Shown: positions 9,250 through 15,479 of the stretch, in pieces
How positions within the stretch are numbered: position 1 is the first letter of the stretch
Layout: each line of letters begins with the position of its first letter
NCBI RefSeq assembly: GCF_006716885.1
Contig: NZ_VFPU01000001.1
Location: forward strand, 1,240,001-1,304,000
Source: Ornithinimicrobium humiphilum
GTDB taxonomy: Bacteria > Actinomycetota > Actinomycetes > Actinomycetales > Dermatophilaceae
DNA: 64,000 nucleotides
Reading direction: 5' to 3'
Made by a program: the position numbers and the translations under genes
The notes under the pieces: generated by a model
What the model was told of the DNA's origin: nothing
What the model saw: the letters and a program-made list of their open reading frames with translations, nothing else
Database searches by the model: none

Positions 9250-10191
9250 TCAGCCGGCCGACGACTGCTCGAGCTCGCGCGCCTGCAGCTCCTGGGCGCT
9301 CTTGCGCAGCGCCTCGATCGTGACCGCGACGGCCGGCACCCGGATGAGGTCCGGCGTGGTGACGATCTGCACCACGCGGCGAGACGGCGGGGAGACCGGG
9401 CGGACGACCACGTCGGGGTGGGAGACCGAGTGGAGGATGAGCTGGGGCGCCACCGCGACGCCGAGCCCGGCGGCGACCAGGCCGAGCACCGCGACGTAGT
9501 CCTCGGTCTCGAAGGTCACGTCCGGGGTGAAGCCCGCCTCGTGGGCGAGCGAGAGCAGGTGGCCACGGCACCGGGGACAGCCCGCGATCCAGCGGTCGGC
9601 GGCGAGGTCGGCGAGGTTGACCTCGCTCCGCTCCGCGAGCGGGTGGTCCTTGGGCAGCACCAGCTGCACCGGGTCGGTGAGCACGTCGATGACCTCCAGA
9701 CCCGCGAGGTCGTCCTCGCCGCGGCCGGGGTCGGTGCCCTCGTAGCTGAACGCCACCGCCAGGTCCACGGTGCCCGCGCGCAGCGCCGCCAGCGACTCCG
9801 GCGGCTCGGCCTCGGTGAACTTCACCGTGATGGCCGGGTGGCTGGCGCGCAGGGCGGCCAGCGCCCGGGGCACGAGCGTGGCGGAGGAGGAGGGGAAGGC
9901 CATGAGGCGCACGTCGCCGCGCCGCAGCCCGGCGATCGCGGAGATGTCGGCCTCGGCCTTGTCCAGGGCCTCGAGGATGTCGTGGGCGTGCCGGGCCAGC
10001 ACCCGCCCCGCCTCGGTCAGCCGCACCGAGCGGCCGGCGCGCTCGACCAGCACGGTGCCGGTCCGCTCCTCGAGCCGGCGCACCATCTGGCTCACGGCGG
10101 GCTGGGTGTAGCCCAGGGCGTGGGCGGCCGCGGTGAACGTGCCCTCGTCGGCGATCGCCTTCATCACCCGAAGGCCGGCAGCATCAAGCAT
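9250..10191 (-). CDS. LysR-type transcriptional regulator
   Basis: 313 residues. The N-terminal winged HTH is clear (GTFTAAAHALGYTQPAVSQMVRRLEERTG, residues about 16-45 in outline), followed by the type 2 periplasmic-binding-like effector domain. A CPRC motif in the second subdomain (WIAGCPRCRGHL) could bind metal or respond to redox, as seen in related actinobacterial LysRs, but this is inference. It is divergent from the DoxX-Usp pair, the classic LysR arrangement, with a 170-bp shared promoter region containing a perfect 7+7 palindrome. The ATG at 10191 is chosen because upstream extension runs into the promoter region and lacks LysR similarity. Confidence 0.92.
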   Translation of the reverse strand: MLDAAGLRVMKAIADEGTFTAAAHALGYTQPAVSQMVRRLEERTGTVLVERAGRSVRLTEAGRVLARHAHDILEALDKAEADISAIAGLRRGDVRLMAFPSSSATLVPRALAALRASHPAITVKFTEAEPPESLAALRAGTVDLAVAFSYEGTDPGRGEDDLAGLEVIDVLTDPVQLVLPKDHPLAERSEVNLADLAADRWIAGCPRCRGHLLSLAHEAGFTPDVTFETEDYVAVLGLVAAGLGVAVAPQLILHSVSHPDVVVRPVSPPSRRVVQIVTTPDLIRVPAVAVTIEALRKSAQELQARELEQSSAG

Positions 10192-10288
10192 GCCGCGATC
10201 ATAAGGGCTGCTAATGGTCCGGGGGAAGTTGCGCAGGCAGCTCTGCGAGGGCGGGACGAAGGTCCCCTCCAGGTCCGGACCTCGGCCT

Positions 10289-10304
10289 CTACTACGAGTA
10301 GTAG
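10289..10304. promoter_or_regulatory. Palindromic operator candidate between LysR and DoxX genes
   Basis: CTACTAC-GA-GTAGTAG is a perfect 7-bp inverted repeat with a 2-bp spacer, 57 bp before the doxX-like start and 98 bp before the LysR start. Symmetry of this kind resembles BlaI/CopY or PadR-type operators more than the T-N11-A LysR box, so another regulator may bind here. Confidence 0.5.
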
Positions 10305-10360
10305 GAAATTGAGAACCTGAAGTCAGCAGCACAACGGAACAACCAAAGGAGCTGGCTGAC

Positions 10361-10903
10361 ATGACCACGCGCACCGAGATCCACGTGGACCCCCACCTTG
10401 ACGTCGTGGGTGAGGGCAAGCACTTCCTCCCGACCGCGGGCGGTTACCTCCTCGGAGTGATGCGCATCGCGTTCGGCTTCTACTTCCTCTGGGCGTTCGT
10501 CGACAAGATGTTCGGCCTCGGCTTCGCCACCCCCGCCGAGCGCGCCGTGGTCAACGGCGGCTCCCCGACCACCGGCTACCTGTCCGGCGTCGAGGGCCCG
10601 TTCGCCGGGATGTTCAACGCGATGGCCGGCAACGGCGTCGTCGACGTCCTCTTCATGGCCGGCCTCCTGGGCATCGGTCTCACTCTGATCCTCGGTGCGG
10701 GCGCCCGCGTCGGTGCCATCTGCGGAGCCGCGATGTACGCCTTCATGTACCTCGCCTCGCTGCCCACCACGACCAACCCGTTCCTGGACGACCACGTCAC
10801 CGGCGCGATCGTCATGATCGTCATCGCCACCCTCCCGGCGGCCCGCAACTACCTCGGGCTCGGCACCTGGTGGGCCCGGATCGCCCCGTCCTGGCTGCGC
10901 TGA
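10361..10903 (+). CDS. DoxX family membrane protein
   Basis: 180 residues with four predicted membrane helices (about 28-45, 80-102, 105-128, 140-160). The WAFVDKMFGLGFATP segment followed by a GGSPTTGYL motif is typical of the DoxX/TQO large-subunit-like family. Members include the quinone-reducing subunit of archaeal thiosulfate oxidoreductase and mycobacterial DoxX in a membrane oxidoreductase complex with SodA and SseA. Here no redox partner is adjacent. A strong Shine-Dalgarno (AAAGGAG) precedes the ATG. The Usp-like gene starts 6 bp after the stop, so they form an operon, divergent from the LysR gene that may regulate it. Confidence 0.85.
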   Translation: MTTRTEIHVDPHLDVVGEGKHFLPTAGGYLLGVMRIAFGFYFLWAFVDKMFGLGFATPAERAVVNGGSPTTGYLSGVEGPFAGMFNAMAGNGVVDVLFMAGLLGIGLTLILGAGARVGAICGAAMYAFMYLASLPTTTNPFLDDHVTGAIVMIVIATLPAARNYLGLGTWWARIAPSWLR

Positions 10904-10909
10904 CCGGCG

Positions 10910-11755
10910 ATGAGCGCCACGGTGCAGGCCCCCGGGCCGGTACTGGTCGGCGTGGACGGATCGACCAACAACGCCTCCGCGGTGGCCTGGGCCGCCGCGG
11001 AGGCGGCGTCGTCCCGAGCGCCCCTGGTGCTGGTCCACGACGACGGGGGCGTCAACGAACCCGCCGGCCGGGCCACCCTGGAGCGGGCCGCCTCGGAGGT
11101 GGCCCGGGTCGACCGGGACCGACCGGTCATCCAGGTGCTGACCGCCCAGGGCCCCGCCACCGCCCTCGTCCGCACGGCCGAGGTCATGGAGGCGGGCGAG
11201 GACGACGGCGAGCTGGCCGGCAGCGCCACCCTCGTGGTGGGCCGCCGCGGCTCCGGCGGCTTCCGGACCCTGCGGCTCGGGTCGACGGCCCGGTGGCTCG
11301 CCACCGTCGACGGCCCCCCGACCGTCATCGTCCCCAGCGGGTGGGACCCGGGCGTGGTCGCGCCCGACGCCCCGGTCGTGGTCGACGTGACCGACGGCGT
11401 GGGCGACCACGTCGAGCGCGCGCTGGCCACCGCGATGGCCCGGGCCGACCGCGACGACCGCCCGGTCGTGGCCGTCGCCCCCTGGCACGTCCCCGGCGAC
11501 GCGGTCCGGACCGAGCTCCCGATCGCCGAGGTCTGGTCCGACCACGCCGACCGGGCCGAACGCGAGCTGGAGGAGCGCCTCGCGCCCTGGCGGACGGCAT
11601 ACCCCCGGGTGCGGGTCGTGGCGGTCGCCACCGACCGTCATCCGGTCGCCGCCCTGCTCGACCACGCGCTCGGCTCGGAGCTGCTGGTCGTCGCCCGCGG
11701 ACCCACCGCCTGCGCGGTGGTGGAGTACGCCGGATGCCCGGTCGCCGTCGTCTAG
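10910..11755 (+). CDS. Universal stress protein, tandem Usp domains
   Basis: 281 residues. The first Usp domain starts PVLVGVDGSTNNASAVAWAA and carries the ATP-binding signature GRRGSGGFRTLRLGSTARWLA (G-2x-G-9x-G-S/T). The second domain, from about residue 150, keeps the fold pattern (PVVVDVTDGVGDHVERAL, ELLVVARGPTACAVVEYA) but has lost the glycine-rich nucleotide signature. Usp proteins accumulate under hypoxia or starvation; many in actinobacteria bind ATP. Co-transcribed with the DoxX gene. Function beyond the family is unknown. Confidence 0.88.
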   Translation: MSATVQAPGPVLVGVDGSTNNASAVAWAAAEAASSRAPLVLVHDDGGVNEPAGRATLERAASEVARVDRDRPVIQVLTAQGPATALVRTAEVMEAGEDDGELAGSATLVVGRRGSGGFRTLRLGSTARWLATVDGPPTVIVPSGWDPGVVAPDAPVVVDVTDGVGDHVERALATAMARADRDDRPVVAVAPWHVPGDAVRTELPIAEVWSDHADRAERELEERLAPWRTAYPRVRVVAVATDRHPVAALLDHALGSELLVVARGPTACAVVEYAGCPVAVV

Positions 11756-11840
11756 GCGACCTCCCCACGGGCAGGGCGCGGCGTCGGGGACGGACCCCCG
11801 ACGTCGCGCCCTTCGCCGTCCCTCCTGGCACCATGGGACG

Positions 11841-12809
11841 GTGGACCGGACCCTCGACCTGCGCGCCCTCGGCGAGCCCGTGACGGGTGCCGGGAGCACG
11901 CCGCCGCTGCTCGACGGCCCGGTCGACCTCGCCCACACCCTCCCGCCGCCCGGGCCGTTCGACGAGGAGGGGTATGCCGTGCTGCGGGACCTCGTCGCCG
12001 AGAGCCGGGTGCTCGTCCTCACCGGTGCGGGCATGTCGACCGCGTCGGGCATCCCCGACTACCGCGGCCCGGACGGGCAGCGGCGGGTGCGGCCCATGCA
12101 GCACGGCGAGTTCGTCGGGTCCTCCGAGGCGCGGCAGCGCTACTGGGCCCGCGCGTTCAGCGGCTGGGAGCGCTTCGCCGCCGCCCGCCCCAACGCCGCG
12201 CACGCCGCGGTGGCCGGCCTGCAACGGGCCGGGCTGGTCGAGGGGGTCATCACCCAGAACGTCGACGGCCTGCACCAGCGCGCGGGTGCCACCGACGTGC
12301 TGGAGCTGCACGGCTCCCTGGGCCGGGTCGTCTGCCTCGACTGCGGGGAGCCGACCACCCGCGAGCAGGTGCACTCGTGGCTGACCGACGCCAACCCCGG
12401 CTTCGACCGGCTGGCCGGCGCCGGCGAGGTGCGGCCCGACGGCGACGTCGTCCTGCCCGAGGAGCTGGTCCGCACGTTCCGGGCGCCGCGGTGCCTGGTC
12501 TGCGGCGGGGACGCGCTCAAGCCCGACGTCGTCTTCTTCGGCGGGTCCGTGCCCAAGCCGGTGGTCGAGCGGGCCTTCGACCTGCTCGAGCGGTCGCGCT
12601 CGTTGCTGGTCCTCGGCTCCAGCCTGCGGGTCATGAGCGGCTACCGCTTCGTGCGGCGGGCCGCCCGCGACGGCAAGCCCGTCGCCGTCGTCACCCGCGG
12701 TGAGACCCGGGGCGACGGCGAGCCCGTGGTGCAGCTGGACTGCCTGCTCGACCAGGTGCTCCCGCGCCTGCTCGCCGACGTCGCACCGGGTGCGGACTTG
12801 GCGTCCTGA
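11841..12809 (+). CDS. SIR2 family NAD-dependent protein deacylase
   Basis: 322 residues. Sirtuin motifs in order: LTGAGMSTASGIPDYRG (about 59-75), TQNVDGLH (about 137-144), catalytic His in LELHGS (about 157), a zinc site with CLDC and a later CLVC pair, then GSSLRV. A roughly 50-residue N-terminal extension precedes the Rossmann core. The enzyme removes acyl groups from lysines consuming NAD+ and releasing nicotinamide and O-acyl-ADP-ribose. The GTG start is the first plausible one after the Usp gene (85-bp gap). Alone on its strand, no acetyltransferase nearby. Confidence 0.93.
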   Translation: MDRTLDLRALGEPVTGAGSTPPLLDGPVDLAHTLPPPGPFDEEGYAVLRDLVAESRVLVLTGAGMSTASGIPDYRGPDGQRRVRPMQHGEFVGSSEARQRYWARAFSGWERFAAARPNAAHAAVAGLQRAGLVEGVITQNVDGLHQRAGATDVLELHGSLGRVVCLDCGEPTTREQVHSWLTDANPGFDRLAGAGEVRPDGDVVLPEELVRTFRAPRCLVCGGDALKPDVVFFGGSVPKPVVERAFDLLERSRSLLVLGSSLRVMSGYRFVRRAARDGKPVAVVTRGETRGDGEPVVQLDCLLDQVLPRLLADVAPGADLAS

Positions 12810-12871
12810 CCACCGATGTGGTGTGCTCGTAGACGGCCGTCCTCGCGGCGGCCATCGAGCCAGGAGGACAC

Positions 12872-13204
12872 GTGATCTCGCAGGAGCAGCTCAACGCCCT
12901 GTACGACGCAGAGGTCGTCGACCAGGACGGTGAGAAGGTGGGCGCCATGGGGCAGGTCTACCTCGACAACAAGACGGGGGAGCCCGCCTGGGTGACCGTC
13001 CGCACCGGGCGGTTCAGCGGACGGAAGGTCTTCGTCCCGCTGTCCAGCGCCGAGATCGTCGACGACCAGATCCGGGTGCCCTACCCGACCGCGATGATCA
13101 AGGACGCGCCGGACATCCCGTGCGACCGGCACCTGTCCGAGGACGAGGAGCAGGACCTCTTCGAGTACTACGCGGTCGACGACGGGCCGGCCCCCTCCGC
13201 CTGA
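12872..13204 (+). CDS. PRC-barrel domain protein
   Basis: 110 residues starting at GTG with AGGAGG 7 nt upstream. The sequence LYDAEVVDQDGEKVGAMGQVYLD...EPAWVTVRTGRF...FVPLSSAEI matches the PRC-barrel fold also seen in RimM and photosynthetic reaction centre subunit H. Stand-alone actinobacterial members are small and uncharacterised, often stress-associated. A perfect terminator hairpin follows within 15 bp. Confidence 0.85.
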   Translation: MISQEQLNALYDAEVVDQDGEKVGAMGQVYLDNKTGEPAWVTVRTGRFSGRKVFVPLSSAEIVDDQIRVPYPTAMIKDAPDIPCDRHLSEDEEQDLFEYYAVDDGPAPSA

Positions 13205-13216
13205 CGCCGGACAGCA

Positions 13217-13250
13217 CAACGCCGCCCCGGTCGAGGTGGGGGCGGCGTTG
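13217..13250. terminator. Terminator between PRC-barrel gene and lexA
   Basis: CAACGCCGCCCC (13217-13228) pairs perfectly with GGGGCGGCGTTG (13239-13250), 12-bp stem and 10-nt loop, between convergent genes; probably works in both directions. Confidence 0.85.
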
Positions 13251-13313
13251 CGGTAGCGGGAGGACGTCACCTGCCGGTGGCAGCCAGACGTGTGCGGTGC
13301 GCCTCCGCGCAGG

Positions 13314-14036
13314 TCAGACGCGGCGCAGGACCGCGGTGACCTTGCCCAGGATGACGGCGTGGTCGCCGTCGATCGGCTCGTAGGCCGGGTTGTGCGGCAT
13401 CAGCCAGACCTTGTCGTCGCGCCGCTTGTAGGTCTTGACCGTGGCCTCGTTGTCGAGCATCGCCGCGACGATGTCGCCGTTGACCGCGGTGGGCTGGCGG
13501 CGGACCACGACCCAGTCGCCGTCGCAGATCGCCGCGTCGACCATCGAGTCGCCGACCACCTTGAGCAGGAAGAGCTCGCCGTCACCGACGATCTGGCGCG
13601 GCAGCGGGAAGACGTCCTCGACGGCCTCCTCGGCCAGGATCGGCCCGCCGGCGGCGATGCGGCCGACGACCGGGACGTAGGACGCCTCCGGCCGGGCGTC
13701 GCCGATGCCCGTCTCGTCGTAGGCCTCGGGGGTGCCGGCCTCCTCCGGCGCGGGGGAGCGGCGGTAGCCCGAGCCCTCCGTCCCGCCCGGCGTGACGACC
13801 TCGATCGCCCGGGGACGGTTGGGGTCGCGACGCAGGTAGCCCTTGCGCTCGAGCATCTTGAGCTGGTGGGCGACCGAGCTCGGTGAGGTCAGGCCCACCG
13901 CCTCGCCGATCTCGCGCAGGCTCGGCGGGTAGCCCCGCGCGTCGACCGAGTCGCGGATCACCGCGAGCACGCGGCGCTGCCGGTTGGTGAGCTCGGCGCC
14001 GCCGTCGCGGTCCGGCATCTCGTGGATGGTCGCCAT
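13314..14036 (-). CDS. lexA: LexA repressor, SOS response
   Basis: 240 residues. The winged HTH is at about 16-75 ([39 protein letters not shown]). A linker leads to the self-cleavage site Ala-Gly in GRIAAGGPI (about 129-130), the catalytic Ser in GDSMV (about 164) and the Lys in ATVKTYK (about 201). RecA-filament-stimulated autocleavage derepresses the DNA-damage regulon. It is divergent from a LysM membrane protein gene with a LexA box in between, so both genes are probably autoregulated by LexA. The usual actinobacterial neighbours nrdR-nrdJ lie 23 kb away. Confidence 0.97.
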   Translation of the reverse strand: MATIHEMPDRDGGAELTNRQRRVLAVIRDSVDARGYPPSLREIGEAVGLTSPSSVAHQLKMLERKGYLRRDPNRPRAIEVVTPGGTEGSGYRRSPAPEEAGTPEAYDETGIGDARPEASYVPVVGRIAAGGPILAEEAVEDVFPLPRQIVGDGELFLLKVVGDSMVDAAICDGDWVVVRRQPTAVNGDIVAAMLDNEATVKTYKRRDDKVWLMPHNPAYEPIDGDHAVILGKVTAVLRRV

Positions 14037-14187
14037 GGTCCGTCCCTGCCTTCTCTGGCTGCCAGGTCCCGGCCGTCAGGCCAGGTCAGAGGTGGTGTCA
14101 GAAGTCTTCATCGGGCCGTCCCACCGGGTGTGTCGGTGCTCGGTGATGAAGTCCCTGACATGAGCACACACTACGAGCCGGGAGCGC

Positions 14188-14203
14188 GTCGGGCAAACAC
14201 CTG
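14188..14203. promoter_or_regulatory. LexA (SOS) box
   Basis: GCAAAC-ACCT-GTTCGA matches the actinobacterial LexA operator TCGAAC-N4-GTTCGA in 10 of 12 defined positions (right half perfect). It lies between divergent lexA and the LysM gene. Confidence 0.7.
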
Positions 14204-14235
14204 TTCGACCGGCGTGTCGACTTTCTCGTACATCC

Positions 14236-14251
14236 GTGCTAGACATAGCAC
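14236..14251. promoter_or_regulatory. GTGCTA-N4-TAGCAC inverted repeat in the lexA-LysM promoter region
   Basis: A perfect 6-bp inverted repeat with 4-bp spacer; GTGCTA recurs once more at 14256-14261. It sits between the LexA box and the LysM gene start and may overlap that gene's -10 (TAGACAT). The regulator is unknown. Confidence 0.4.
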
Positions 14252-14297
14252 AGACGTGCTATCGCACACGCGTCCGAGGATCCCGAGGAGGACCCAC

Positions 14298-14687
14298 ATG
14301 AGCACCGCTGCTGTCGACTTCCTGCCCGCCCCGTCGGGTGCTGCTCCGCGCCGGTCCGGTGGTCACCTGCGTCTCGTCCCCGCGGGCGAGCGGGCACCGC
14401 GCCCCGCCCCGCTGCGGATCACGCGCCGCGGTCGCCTGGCCCTGACCACCGCGGGCGCCGCGCTGGTCCTGCTGCTCGCCCTGGCCTCGCTGCTGAGCTC
14501 GCTCAGCCCGGCCGGAGCCACGAGCGCCGTGGTCGTCGAGCCCGGCATGACGCTCTCGCAGATCGCGGCCGTGCACCTGCCCGACCGTCCGCTCGACCGG
14601 GCGATCGTGGACATCCAGCGGGCCAACCGCCTGAGCACCACCGACATCGCCGTGGGCCAGGAGCTGGTCATCCCCGACGGGCGCTGA
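14298..14687 (+). CDS. LysM-domain membrane protein, probable SOS-induced division inhibitor
   Basis: 129 residues: basic, Pro-rich cytoplasmic N-terminus, one membrane helix (about 46-70), then an extracytoplasmic LysM domain (VVVEPGMTLSQIAAVHLPDRPL...IQRANRL...VGQELVIP) that binds peptidoglycan. Divergent pairing of lexA with a small membrane LysM protein is shared with Bacillus YneA, Corynebacterium DivS-type proteins and mycobacterial Rv2719c (ChiZ), all of which block septation during SOS. Gene order and the LexA box support the same role here by analogy. ATG with GAGGAGG upstream is preferred; an in-frame ATG at 14159 would put the operator inside the gene. Confidence 0.75.
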   Translation: MSTAAVDFLPAPSGAAPRRSGGHLRLVPAGERAPRPAPLRITRRGRLALTTAGAALVLLLALASLLSSLSPAGATSAVVVEPGMTLSQIAAVHLPDRPLDRAIVDIQRANRLSTTDIAVGQELVIPDGR

Positions 14688-14733
14688 CCCGGCCGGGCGC
14701 GGGCCGGGGATCACCCCGGCCGACCGGTTCCGA

Positions 14734-14784
14734 CGACGACAGCAGGAGACCCCGGCCGGTGGCCGGGGTCTCCTGCTGTCGTCG
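14734..14784. terminator. Very long perfect bidirectional terminator hairpin
   Basis: A 24-bp perfect stem (14734-14757 with 14761-14784) closed by a 3-nt loop GGT separates the convergent LysM and SseB-like genes. No mismatch or bulge is present, unusual even for GC-rich terminators. Confidence 0.85.
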
Positions 14785-14819
14785 GGGACGGCGAGGCTCG
14801 ACGGGAGCCCCCGCCGGTC

Positions 14820-15407
14820 TCAGCCCTGCGGCGCCTGGTCGCCGGTCTGCGACGAGATCGCGTCCCAGACGACCGGGAGCTGCTCGGAAGAGATGAAGTA
14901 GCCCGTCAGGTGCGGGTCGAACATCAGCCCGCCGATGCCGGAGACCCGGTAGGTCTCCCCGGAGGCCACGACCTCCGCCGGGGGCAGCGCGATCGCGCGC
15001 AGGTCCTCGTCGACGCCGATCATGCCGTTCTGCACGGCGAAGTGGCGGGCCCGCTCGGCGTTGGTGAAGGTGAGCAGCATGAGCTGGCCGTCGATCTCCG
15101 CGGCGGCGGGCGACTCGGTGCCCTCGTCGCCGACGGCGATGAACCACCAGTGGGGCAGGGCCATGGTGGCGCGCCAGAGCTCGGTCATGCCCTGCTGGTC
15201 CTCGGGGCCTTCGACACGGGCGGCGAGCAGGTCGGTCTCGGTCTGCGCCGGGGGGAGGAGGTCGCCGGGGACGGCCGCTCCCGCCCCGGGCTCGGCGGCC
15301 CCGGGGGTCTCGGCGGTGGCGGCGGCCTCGGGACGGCGGCCCTCGTAGATCGAGTCGCCGTCGGCGGGCTCCTCGCCCTGGAACGGCATCGACGTGGGGT
15401 CAGTCAT
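14820..15407 (-). CDS. SseB-like protein
   Basis: 195 residues. The first 75 or so are acidic/Ala-Pro rich and probably disordered. The core (ELWRATMALPHWWFIAVGD...GQLMLLTFTNAERARHFAV...LPPAEVV) matches the SseB N-terminal domain pattern (PF07179), in which a short hydrophobic strand is followed by a 'FT' motif and a helix. SseB was named for enhanced serine sensitivity in E. coli; biochemical function is unknown and actinobacterial relatives often accompany secretion or antibiotic loci. ATG at 15407 is chosen over an upstream in-frame ATG because GGATAGG precedes it closely. Family assignment moderate. Confidence 0.65.
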   Translation of the reverse strand: MTDPTSMPFQGEEPADGDSIYEGRRPEAAATAETPGAAEPGAGAAVPGDLLPPAQTETDLLAARVEGPEDQQGMTELWRATMALPHWWFIAVGDEGTESPAAAEIDGQLMLLTFTNAERARHFAVQNGMIGVDEDLRAIALPPAEVVASGETYRVSGIGGLMFDPHLTGYFISSEQLPVVWDAISSQTGDQAPQG

Positions 15408-15479
15408 GGGCCTATCCGACCACACGCCGGCCCGGAGCCCCAACCCGCAACGGCACCTGCGGCCCCGGCGCGCCGCCCC

